In this document: positions 48,291-59,700 of the stretch, one piece after another | Position numbering within the stretch: the stretch's first letter is position 1 | Layout: each line of letters begins with the position of its first letter | Source: Chimonanthus salicifolius | Taxonomy: Eukaryota; Streptophyta; Magnoliopsida; Laurales; Calycanthaceae | Assembly: GCA_013350335.1 (NCBI GenBank) | Contig: CM023540.1 | Coordinates: 30,979,175-31,043,174, forward strand | DNA length: 64,000 nucleotides | Reading direction: 5' to 3' | Translations under genes and position numbers: made by a program | The notes under the pieces: model-generated | What the model was told of the DNA's origin: nothing | Databases searched by the model: none | Seen by the model: only the letters and a program-made list of their open reading frames with translations

Positions 48291-48530
48291 AAAATAGGCC
48301 CTCATTTATATTTCAAGCTCAAAATCAAATTTGGATCCTATAAAAACATACCATTTGAGCGAAATTTGGGTCTGACTAATCCTGTTGATCCAGGCCCAAT
48401 CTTGGGAATGAGCCCTGTATATGTAAGGCCCAGACTTGGGCCGACCCAAAACTCAGTCTAACCTCCCGGGTTGCACCCCAACATGAAGCCCATCATCTAG
48501 GTACTGCAAATTCATTCTGTCCTCAATCCA

Positions 48531-48540
48531 TATAAAAATA
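48531..48540 (+). promoter_or_regulatory. Candidate TATA box of the HIPP gene
   Basis: TATAAAAATA about 195 bp upstream of the HIPP start codon, followed by a CT-rich leader (48590-48730) of the kind common in plant 5' UTRs. Confidence 0.45.
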
Positions 48541-48733
48541 TGGAAAGCAAATGAGAGAAGAGTATACGTGCCAGTTGGTCACGCTCCACTCCCTCTGCTT
48601 TTTCAGCTGCGTACTTTTTTCCATTCTCCCTCTCTAAAAACCCTTCCAATTTCTTTCTCTCCCCCCTTTCCCCACCGCTCTCTCTTCTCCTCTCCATCTC
48701 TAAAACCCTCTTCCAACTTCTCAAAACTCTCTC

Positions 48734-49938
48734 ATGGCAACAGAAACAGCAGTAGCAGCAACAGGTGGTGAGGAAAAGCCACCAGGACAATTGAAATACC
48801 AGGTATTTTTCTCTTCTTCTTCTGCTTGTGGTTTATATGATTTTTTTATGGTTGTTGAAATTTGGGCTATCTTTCATTTTGCAGACATGGGTTTTGAGGG
48901 TAGCAATCCATTGCGAAGGCTGCAAGAAGAAGGTTAAGAAAGTTCTGCAGAGCATCGAAGGTCTGCAAGCTGCCATCATTTTCTCTCCATTTCTACTGCT
49001 TTTCTTATATGGGTTTTACTTCTCGGGTCATTTCCATTTTTTTTTCTCTTTGTTGGGTTTTCATTTTCTAATGTATTCTGAATTTATCTCTGTTTTCAGG
49101 AGTATACAGAACAGAAATCGATTCTCAGCAGAACAAGGTTACAGTGACTGGAAACGTGGATGGAGAGACTCTGATAAAAAAGCTCGGAAAATCCGGTAAG
49201 CATGCAGAGCTCTGGCCGGAGAAACCGGAGAAGAAGGAAAAGATGGAGAAGAAAGCACCAAAAACGGGCCCCAAAAACGAAAAAGAGGTAAAAAACGGTG
49301 AAAATGGTGAAAAAGGGTCGGTATCACCAGCACCAGAAATCACCACCACGAAGAGCGCCGAAGAAACCGCCTCTGCCAGTAAAGACGGCGGTGGCGCAGA
49401 CAGCAAAGAAGAGAAGAAAGAGGAGAATCCACCACCCACGTCGACGGAAAAGAACAGCGGCGAGAGCAACGAGAAGCCGGCCGAAGGCAGTGGCGGCGGT
49501 AAAAAGAAGAAGAAGAAAGGACAAAATGGGAATGGAAATCCGACCAACGGTACTGCCGCCGGCGGCAACAGCAACACGGACGAGAGCCCTGCGCTGGCGC
49601 TTGAAGGGGGAAAATCCGGTGACTCCCCCGGCTCTGCTGCCGCTGCCGCCAGCCCACCCAGTCAATACCCGAACCCGAACCCGAACCCATATCAGCATCC
49701 ATACCCGAACCCAAACCCAAACCCATATCAATATCCATACCCGAACCCGTACCACCCCCAGCCCGTTTACGCAGTGAACTACCACACGGCGCGTCCTAGC
49801 ACCAGCTACAGTGCCTTGTACGACACTGCTCAGTCACCGACGTACTATACGCACGAGCCGGAGTACCCGCCGTCATCCCGGTCGGCATCTTACGACCTGT
49901 TCAGCGACGAGAACCCTAATGGCTGCTCGGTCATGTGA
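48734..49938 (+). CDS. Heavy-metal-associated isoprenylated plant protein (HIPP)
   Basis: Three exons, 48734-48802, 48885-48960 and 49100-49938, join in phase to 327 residues. Residues about 24-85 form one HMA domain with the metal-binding CxxC at C33/C36 ([20 protein letters not shown]), followed by [20 protein letters not shown] and KHAELWP. The middle is a long Lys/Glu/Ser/Gly-rich disordered region with a K6 run. The C-terminal third has PNPNPNPY repeats and a Tyr-rich segment, and the protein ends in CSVM, a CaaX farnesylation motif. HIPPs are plant-specific metallochaperone-like proteins anchored to membranes by the lipid, and are tied to heavy-metal and stress responses. Introns interrupt the HMA domain at the usual places. 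The HMA sequence is close to the HIPP35/36 type; I leave the number open. Confidence 0.95.
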
Positions 49939-52084
49939 TGGAGTTGCCGGAATCTGACACCGGCCTGTTTGTAGTGGTGTATACAGCTTATACACCGTAG
50001 TTTAGTATATGCGACTATGGGTGGGCTTATTTTTTGTAATGTATGTATAGAAGAAAGCAAGTAATCAAAAGTAACTAATGAAGGTAGAATTAAAGAACTT
50101 TCGTGGGTTCTCTTCTTTAAATCTTTTGTTTTTTTCCTTCTTTTCATTGGGTTTTTTATTTTATTTTATTTTATTTTTTGTAAAGTGAAATGTCTTGTAA
50201 TGGTAGTAATGCTAGCTGGTTTTGGTACTTTTGAAGGACACCCAAATATCATATCATATCAATCTCCCTTTGATTTGGCTGCAAACACTATTTGTGATGA
50301 ATGACAGGCATTAAAGACGACATTACATGGGTTTTATCTTTTGGATTAAAGTATTTTAAACTCTTCCTCTTTTCTGTGTTAACTTTATTTCTTTCTTCTT
50401 TTTTTTTTTTTAAATATTTGAGACAGATGGTAAGCTTCCTTTACACATGTTTTTAAAGGTTACAACTTACAAGCGTGTGATCCATTAGTTTAGTTATGCA
50501 AATTGTACTTTTAAAGTGGTGTCTTAGGTATATGTCTATAATTTAAAAAGTTGAGTTTCTCTAGTCTTTACTTAGGAGAGAAGATTTGGTGGAAAAACTC
50601 TCACTGCTTGGCTTAGAATACAAGAGAAAGGAGTGGATGGGAGGGGATTTTTCTTTTGAATAATTTGTTTGATAATTTTTCGTATAATAAGTAGATGTGT
50701 TCATCGTTGCTCTTCTACGAAGATAAAGATGATTTTCACCATTTTCTATAGAGTTATCTTTATCGACTTATCAGTACACGTGGATTGAAAGATTTATATA
50801 TGTTTGTGCAATTCAATCTACATATATTTGTACGACTAGTCTTACCTTTAATATGAAAGTGGAAAATTCATATTAAGAAGAAAACGAGAGACTAAATCTT
50901 TCATTGTATCCCAAGTCCATCTGCCTAAAGCCTTCCAATTTCTGCAAGATTTTTTATTACATTGTATAACATAAAAGATGATGTGAAATTTGTAATCCTC
51001 GTTTATGTGCAACAAATGAGCTTGTAAGATCCAAAACACTATTTAGCAGATCTTGGCACATAACATATCAATATAGGCTTCAAATTTATTTAGTATTTTG
51101 AATGGAATTAGGCCTATATTTGGCCTAATTCAACTTACATTAAATTAGCTTTTGGATCACTTGTCAAATTTTATTGCAAAAATCTCATCAACCTATAAAT
51201 AATCTAAATCATTTGAGTAATGGGCTAAGGGTTAGGCTAATCCATTCATTTACTAAATGATTTAGTTATTTATGAGTTGGATTGATTCACTTCAGATTAT
51301 TTAAGTTGGCTTAGCCCATTTAGTCACAAAATTAAATTCAGTATGAATTGAATTCGATTAAACTTTCAATAAATGAGTTGGGTCAACTCATTTAAACTTC
51401 TGATTATTTAAATTTAATCAACTAATTTATAAATGGGACCCATTCTCCTCAAACTATGAATCTAAATAGGAAACCTTCAAAATTAAAAAAAAAAAAATCT
51501 CAATGGTGATGAGTGTTGAGGTCTCTTCTCAATAATCTAATTATAGTAAGACTGTTTTGACATTTGTAGCTTAAGGTCAAAGGAACCTCATTTCATTTTT
51601 ATCAAAGACAAAGTTGGGGAGATTGGAAGATAGTGCCCCCCTTCAAAGTGACAATCTATGTTGGATGTGGGTCCAAATTGCCACTTTTGTGGTGGGTATT
51701 GTCAATTATTAGAGATCTATGTAGGCCCCTTTTCAGATATCAGGGAAGGGACATTTGATAATTTTTTATATTAGATCTAAAATAAATGAATTGGTGCATA
51801 TTTTCAATTTGATTGAAATTCTACTTCAATCTTAAATGATAAATTTATCATTTGATGTGGTGTAAATAACTAGAGATGTGAATCAAGAGTCACTATTAAA
51901 TTAAGAATACAATGAACTTTTGATAATTTGATAACTTATTTAGAATTGTTTAACCAAGTTAAGTTTTTTAAACAAAGTAAATTTCAAATTCCACTTTTAA
52001 TGTTGACTTCCATGATTCAAACTCTTACTATAGTTGGTAAGTGCTTAAGAATGTGGGTTCCACTGGTTAAAAAGAAATAGCGGA

Positions 52085-52215
52085 TTTGATTTATATTTGT
52101 CGTATATATCGAATCGACTATGCATGTTACGTATTAGTTAATACTACTATTTAATGGCCTATATTATATTGGGCTATATCGGTCGATATGGCTATGGTAT
52201 CAGCTTTTTTTGATC
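52085..52215. repeat. CGGCCGATAT-type dispersed repeat, diverged piece
   Basis: Contains GTCGTATATATCGAATCGAC, ATGGCCTATATTATATTGGG and CTATATCGGTCGATATGGCT. Resembles the copy at 24465-24745 more than the others. Confidence 0.4.
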
Positions 52216-53856
52216 TTTTAATTCTTTTCAAGAATGTTATTTTAACTATTTTTTGGTTTATGATTTTAAGAATATTTAAAGTAAGTTTTTCATGCACAAA
52301 ATGTATGTGCCCATTCCAATCTCATTTTTCTTTAGATTTGTCTATTTTTGAGTTATTTTTATAATTTTTTTGAAAAAAATAATGAAATTATATTGAGTTT
52401 TTATAGAATTAAATGGATAAAATCATATTATAGTTTTTTTTAACTTGCATATGAGGATTTAAAGTGGGAATCATGTTATATTTTCACTAGTAGAGTATGA
52501 AAATTAAAAAGAGAGAGATTATCTAATTCAAGCCTTCATATTTAAATTTCAAAAGAGAAAAAAATCTTAAATGTATTCTTAAGATTGGAGTCCTTCAATG
52601 TTGCAGAAACATTTCATTCAACTTATGATGCGATAGTATAAGACACCTTCAAAATAAAAAAAATCAAAGGAAATATAATGCAAAAAGTATATATTTTTAA
52701 AATATTTTCCTGAAAAAATCATTAAATAAAATAAAAAATAAAAAAATTGTTTCCCATTTTTTAAAGGTTTTCCCTTTGCAATGTTGCAGCTTTATCCATG
52801 TTGGATGCATTGATTAGATAACATGGTAAAAGAAAAGCACCAGTGCCCTAATACTCTTCACTTTTCTTTTTCTTTTCTTCAATTCTTTTGGAACTTGCTG
52901 CATTAATCCACTTTCATATGGACATGCCACCCTTCAATCTATATCCCCCAATATTTAACATACCAAGTGGGGCCCACCCCAATGGGCCCCACCATCACAT
53001 TCAATATCCCAAAGTTGTTAATTTTCATGTTAATGGGAACACCTTTTTAAGAGCATTTTGGGCCTTGGAATCAGTGGCAAAGATATTGATTAATTGGAAG
53101 ATGCCCATGTAGAGATTGTGCATCAATCATAACCACAAATCAAGAGTAAATCTCATCATCACTCCATAATCTACAGTAAAATTAAATAATAATAAGCATC
53201 TAACTAATAACACTAGAAAAGTTTAAGCTAATATTAAATTATTAGTATGAAGTTAGGAAAGACCTAGAAACTAATCCTCTTAGAGTTGTTTAATTGGAGG
53301 ATTATATTTATTTAAGAGATAATTTGAATACAGGTTAAAGTTCATGATTATAGTTTAGTGATTGCAGGTTCAAATTCTATGAACGTCAGACAGAAGAATC
53401 AGTTCATGAAAATAATTTGTTAAATCTAAATATTAAAGTCAACTTTAAATTAATAGAATAAATGTCTTAGACAATAAAACAAGTTAATTTAATAAAATTA
53501 TTAGGCCATTAAATTTGAGAACAAAATTTATGAGGACCATACTTAGAAAGGAGCAAAAATACAATTGATCATTTTAAAGAATTTTATTTTATTTATAATG
53601 TATTCCTTTATTACATTTTCCTTTTAATGTATCTATGTCTTAGAGTCCTTTTGAGATATAATGATTGGAGTCAAGTCATAGTTTGACTTGAAAATCTCCC
53701 AAATAAGTTAAGACTCCATTGAGTCAACTCAACTCGGTTGAGTCAGTTGAACTTCGGCATAGCCACTTGGTTTGATTTGGCCTGAGTTACTCTGATTTCA
53801 TTTTTTATTTTAGTCCCTAGTATGTGGAGAGATACTTGGGCTGTGGTTAGGATGTA

Positions 53857-54018
53857 CATGGGTGTAGCTCAGCTGGTTATCTCCCGCCTCAGGAAGCAGG
53901 AGGTCACGGGTTCGAGCCCCCATAGCCTAACCTTGGTGTGCCTTAGGGGTAGGAGTCCACCGGTGGGGGTTTTACACTGGGTATCTTGCGGTTTCCCATA
54001 CGTAAATTCAAAAAAAAA
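53857..54018 (+). mobile_element. SINE, family A (best-preserved copy)
   Basis: The tRNA-like head GGGTGTAGCTCAGCTGGTTA (A box) and GGTCACGGGTTCGAGCCCC (B box) is followed by a non-tRNA body ending CCCATACGTAAATTC and an A9 tail. The same body follows the head at 26561 and 29048. The head does not close into a full cloverleaf with a 3' acceptor strand, so it is a SINE and not a tRNA gene. Confidence 0.85.
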
Positions 54019-55784
54019 TTAGGTATATTGAAATTAATTGAGTCAACTCAATTGAATTTCTAATTACGTGTGTCACTAAATTTTAACGAACTTTACTGAA
54101 AACCTTTAACGAAAGAAAAAGAAAAAAGAAAAAAGAAATTTATTAATTGTCAAAATATTTAATTTAATTTGGACTTAGGGCCTTGTAAAATTACAAGCTT
54201 GAGGACCTCAAAAATAGGGCTGCAACTCGGTGGGCTGGGCCAGATTTTGAGTTTCTCCGAGCCAAGTTAACTCGAATTAGTGAAATCCAAGTTTGACCTG
54301 AATTGTAGTGTAGTACTCAAGCCTAATTTCAAACCCAAAATGCATAGGAAGGCATATAAAGGCTTAACCTTTCTTGAGCCTAAAATGGATTTTTTGTATT
54401 ATTCTGTAAAACAAAAATTACATGTTACATAAATTTTACATGTATATAAAACTAAAGAAAATTATATTTTATAAAATGTGGCTTAAATATAGGTTTTTAC
54501 GTCAAAATTGAGCTTTCATGTATTAGACTTAAGTCAACTCAAATTTCAATTTGAGCTGGGCTAAAAAAATGAGCCCTACCCAAGCATAGCTCAACTCGAA
54601 CCCATTTTTATGGGTTTTTTCATGCTGATTCGAGTTAGACTCAGCCCAAGTTGCACCCTTATTTATAACATTGAATATTCAATATCCATATAGTGAAAAA
54701 AATAGATTAACAATATTGTGAAAAATAAATGAGTGTCCAGTTATGGTGGCTGCTCCTAAAAGGACGATTATAATGATTATTTATGCATTGGGATATGTAT
54801 TATCATTATGTGCACCTAGGCTTATAGTCATTAATTATATTGTTGATGGGTTTATTAGAAAGGTCTTTAATTGAACACGTGGCTACAAGAAATCACTTTA
54901 TTCAATCAAACAAGTAATACTTTTAAAGATTACAAAGTTCAGAGTTAAAAAAAATTAAACCGATTAAAGTTTGAGATGCTTAAAAAATATAACTTAATTA
55001 ATTTAATCAAAATAAATTTTAAAAAGTCATATAAAAGATACCATAATGTAAAGTATAAAATTTACACATCAGAAGGATGATTTTAGTCAAATAAGAGAAT
55101 CAGATTTTTTATAAAAAAAAAATTGGCCTATGTTTAATAGCAATGATGGTTATGAAAAAAGAGATTGAAGTGATGATGGTTTCAAAGATAATTTCAATTA
55201 CAAGTCTAATAAGAATATGATAAGAATGATAATGATAGCATTAGCACCTAATACATTGAAGTGTCTTTCAATTATTGGTGGGAAATGGTTCAAAAGAAAC
55301 AATTGGCCAAGCATCCACCTAATTCTCCTTTATTGAAAAGTTTATTTATTATTTATTATTTTAGTACACATAAAAAGGCATATCCCACTAATGTGACAAT
55401 GGGCCATCATCATCCATGGGAAATTTCCAATTGAGTGGTTTTGAAGCCCATGACTTGGCAGATTGGGCTGTTTGTTTGATTGATGATGGTCCAATTAGAT
55501 ATTATTTAGTGTGGTCTAGATTTTAAATTTCGGATGAGAGAAAAGTAATGGGCCAATTTTTTTGGGCTCAATTATTGGCTTTTTCAAGCCCAATTTGGGC
55601 CTAAAGTTTCCATTTTTATATCAGCCAAAGTGTTGAAATATCTGTTGAAATGAGCTAAAATTTGGGCCCACTTATTTTTAAGCTTTGTCAGGACAAGTTG
55701 TAACAAAGTAACCTAAAGTATGCCTTTTTAAAGTTGAGTTGTATTATGCTAGCACATTCCTTTACAAATTATAGAGTTAGGTTG

Positions 55785-55949
55785 GTTTGATGGTTAAGAA
55801 CTCATCTATAATGCGGAAAGTCTTCAGTTCAAGTTCTCCTCACATAGGGTCACCCCCGTCTTCTGAATCGATATATGCGGATTAAGAAGTTTATATATAC
55901 TCTAAAAATTAGTTAAGTGAGACATTTGGACAACTTAGTCTAAAAAAAC
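55785..55949 (+). mobile_element. SINE, family B, with target duplication
   Basis: B box GTTCAAGTTCTCC, then the family tail TTAGTTAAGTGAGACATTTG then GACAACTTAGTCT and an A-run. Flanked by TATAGAGTTAGGTTG (55770-55784) and TATAGAGTTGGATTG (55950-55964), a 15-bp duplication with two mismatches. Confidence 0.75.
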
Positions 55950-56759
55950 TATAGAGTTGGATTGACTGAGTTGGTTGTTTTAAAATTTCAATATGAACTT
56001 ATTTATTTTATTTATCAAATTTTATTAAATCGGATCAACTAATTTTAAAAAATAAGTTATTCCTTAACCAAAACCTTCCATATGTATTTTGTGTAACTCG
56101 ATATGGGTTTTACTGAATTGTCCATTTTACCCTTCAAATCGGCTCGCCAAAACTTCCGAATTGCCAGTGCGTGGATCGCAACCCTTGATATTTGATAATT
56201 GTGATGGATGGTATTGCATGTAGGGATTCTGATTTCTACTATTTTATTCGCCGTCCATTGAGAGGAAGGTCTGAAATCTAGATGGCCCCACTTCTTTACT
56301 TCCCATTGGTTTAGAAAGTTTTTTCCGGCTTCTTTAACCGAGTCTTTAAGGTCTCTCCAGCTCATCAGTTAGGCCTCATTAGCTTGGCCAGGCTTAAGTC
56401 CAGGCCCAGACTCATCTCTTTGAGGCTTAAATCCACCAGCCATTCCTTCTAATTTCTAAATCACATGCAAGGATTTTGATGAGTTTCAACTATAATTTAG
56501 ATACTCATAAGAGTTTTTTAATTGACTCAGTAAAATTTTAAGTGAAGTGAGTAAACGAATTTATTAAATAGAATTGCAAAACCACATTTTATTAATAAAA
56601 TTTTAAATTAAAGTATAAATTTTTAGCTCTCGAACTATAATTTTTTTTTTTTGAACTGAGAATTTTAAATAATTATGTCAATCAATAAAATGCGCATGGC
56701 CAGCAAAACTAATAGAAATCCGTTTATTTTTTCAGAGCTGCTGAAAATTTTGGTTTTCA

Positions 56760-59700
56760 ATGGCTGTGGCGGCTCTATCTATTCATCACCATCTTATCTA
56801 CTTCCACAAGCTTAGAACATGGAATCCTTCTTCCCAAAGATCCCTTTTTGATTCTCATAAATACAAGCGTCGTCATCTCTTTCTCGTCTCAGCTACTTCT
56901 TCTTCTCCTTCTTCTCCATCATCAGAAACAGACACAGCGACACCAGAATCATGTGTCAATTTGGGTCTCTCCCTCTTCTCCAAAGGACGGGTATTACTCG
57001 ATTTCTCTTCCAAATTTCTCTTTCATTTCATGTTTTATTAAATGGGTAACTTTGAATTTATTGTATTTTTTCTATTTTCCCTAATTTCGTCTAAAATCAA
57101 TTATCCGCGAAATTATTGGACACATTTTTTATGATTTTATTGATTCAGTGTGCTGTAAATTTTATTTCCTATCATGTAGTCTTCCCCCTTCAAAATGAGC
57201 AGCTACTAAACTAACCAATTTTTTAAATCATTTTCCGTTTAGTGAGTTGTATATCTATTTTCAAGCATTTCCATGTTTTCTGAATTGGGTTCTAGTCAAT
57301 CACACTATTTGTTGGATATCTCCTTCTTCGAGTTCAGTGTATCGTAAAATGTTTGGCGACAATTACTACCGTTTTGATTTTTTATATGTGATATGCACAA
57401 CGCTGTTTCAAATTTCAATTCCCCACAATGGACTCATATCTTATGAATTAGATTCTTACTATTTTATAATATATTTTTTACTGTTATAATCATCACCATC
57501 ATTATGATTTCAAATATATATACTTTTTGTGAAATGAGTGACTACCATTCTTATCACCGTCAACATTGTTAACCGATGCAAAAAGTTTGATTTTTATTCA
57601 TGATATTAAATTTGTGTTCTCTGAACTGAGTAACCATAATTTTATTCTATCCTTTTCTTGGAATCAATTTCTTCTGAAAGTAATTATGTTTCACAAAGTG
57701 AATGGTTTTCCATATAATCAAAATTGTTGTTTGCTCCAATAACTGTTGTGTTAATTCCGAACATTAAATCTTTCAGTAAAATTAATTCCGAAAAAATTAA
57801 CACAATGCTCTGTTCAGTAATTGAGCAGTAATCTCTATATCAGTAGGAATGTGATGCTTATGGGAAGAAAGCAGCATTAGTTCACTTTTTGTTATCGTTC
57901 TTTTGGTTGGTTTCTAAATATTATTATTTTTAGTGTTAGATAACAGTAACTCAGTTTTATTTCTGGATAGAAATCATATGCATCAATTTGATATTAATAT
58001 CCACTTATAATTGTGAATATGTTCTTAACTTTTCACATATCATGTGCACTGGATGTTCATTTTGTCTTGCATTGATGATTTTGCCAGGTAAAAGATGCTC
58101 TTTCTCAGTTTGAAACAGCACTTACTTTAGATCCAAATCCAATTGAAGCCCAAGCGGCACTGTATAACAAAGCGTGCTGCCATGCATATAGGTAGGACTT
58201 GTTTTTTTTTTATTCTTTTATTTTTTCTTTCATTGCAATTCCCATAAAGATTACGTTTATTTTTTACAGCATTTCTTTATTGGTTTTGGGTCTTTGATTG
58301 AACTTGTCGACATGCTATAGAAATTTGGTATATCTTTTTTCTCTTTTTTTTTTTTTTGGTAAAGTTAATACAAAACCTCCAAGTGCACAATTTGAGCATT
58401 TTAAGCGGCTTCCAAAGTGTGTTATTGTGTCCCTAAGGCAGGAGTCTTGTAATAGATTTCTATAATTACTTAGAGTTATTTGTGGTCAGTCTGCTATAGC
58501 ATTTTACGCTTTTCTGTAGTAGGATGCATTATAGCCAAATCAACCATCATCATCATTATAGCCACAATCTCATCTATTTGGGGTTGACTTTTCAAGTTCT
58601 ACTTTTCTATTTGACCCTATCATAGACCATACATCTGTTACTCCACTATCTATCATGTCTTTTCTTATCCTTTCTCGCTAGGTTTAAATTGGTCTACCTC
58701 TCCTGTTGGATATAAACGATAACACCTCTTCTCATCCCTGCAACTTGTAACCTTTCAGCTCTTCGTACTGGGGCTGTCTTTGATCTTTTACTCACATGTC
58801 CAAACCACCTCAAATGAGTTTCGCTCTATTTCTCATCTATTGATTATAGCCAATCAATATGAATGTGAAGTGTCATTCAAACATTTTGCTAATCACATGG
58901 AGAAAAGTCAGCGAACATTTCTCCATACCACTCTTATAGCAACTTGTTGGAGTGTGGAAGAAAGTATTAACCTTGTAAGTTTATTATAGCCAGATAGTGT
59001 CGTTAGCTTGTGTTTGGATGTACTCATTGCAAACAGTTTGAACATTTTGGCAGAATGTGTGAAAAGAAAGAATCTAGATCATGAGGGATGCCATTTTCTA
59101 ACTCCACTCTAAATCATTGGCCAACCACCAAAATTTGTTTGGAGCATAGAGGTCAGAACCAATATCCCAGCTAATGTTATTTCTCCCATGCTACTCCTAT
59201 TGAATGATGGGACATATTTTATCAATTCTGGTAACATTCAAACCAAATGTGGTTTGTGCATGTCCAATGGAATTTTAGAACTTGACAGGTTCTCCTTTAA
59301 AAGATTTTTTTTTTCCATTTTTGATAAACTATATGGATTTTTCATTATGGGTGTTTTGCTTCATTATAGGCACTAATCGGGTCAATATGATTTGAGAGTC
59401 CCAAATGGTCATGAGAGCTTGTCAAAAGTTTAATGACATCACATTCATTCTATCCTTTCTGAGTTGTTTGCTAGTTGTAGATTGCCTGACTGGATGTCTT
59501 CTGCATATTTAAATTAAGTGCTGGAAGGATCAAACTTGGTCATGTGGCTTTTAAAACTTTTAAGTTGGTTATTCCATATTACTTGCTAATGAATGAATGC
59601 CATCTCTAGATTTTCCCTAAAACAGAGGCATCCCCAATGGAATTCTGAAAGTGCTTTGAAATGTGATGGATTTCCTTTTTGGGCAGAGGAGAAGCGAAAA

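Larger units (their letters stand above)
41834..48528. other. Intergenic region between the divergent VAMP72 and HIPP genes
   Basis: No gene seen in 6.7 kb. It holds a 68-bp minisatellite, a LINE 3' end, a foldback element, two copies of the CGGCCGATAT element in opposite orientation, a SINE, an (AAG)n tract at 45590-45620, three telomere-like CCCTAAA units at 47548-47568, a degenerate TRIM end, and GGCCCAAGCCCA-like degenerate repeats (46330-46420, 46620-47000, 47570-47650, 48380-48480). Confidence 0.65.
49939..56759. other. Intergenic region between HIPP and LPA1
   Basis: The HIPP 3' UTR continues to about 50100. The remaining 6.6 kb is AT-rich and without a recognisable gene. It has one complete SINE A (53857), one complete SINE B (55785), a diverged CGGCCGATAT-type piece near 52085-52215, and GGGCTAGGCC/GGCCCAA-type degenerate repeats (51200-51450, 54210-54660, 55480-55660). 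A 102-codon minus-strand ORF at 56365-56057 matches nothing I know. Confidence 0.6.

Noticed and set aside
49125..49785. Several 130-160 codon frames on both strands
   Set aside because: All are shadows of HIPP exon 3, caused by its GC-rich repetitive codons.
52888..53112. 74-codon plus-strand ORF
   Set aside because: AT-rich context, no recognised domain, no splice or promoter evidence.
53857..53930. tRNA gene
   Set aside because: A and B boxes are good, but no matching acceptor stem closes and the same body follows the head at other sites. It is a SINE.
56057..56365. 102-codon minus-strand ORF beginning MSWRDLKDSVKEAGKNFL
   Set aside because: The first residues faintly recall the second RRM of SR proteins, but nothing after them fits, and no promoter or neighbouring exon is seen. 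Treated as chance or repeat-derived.
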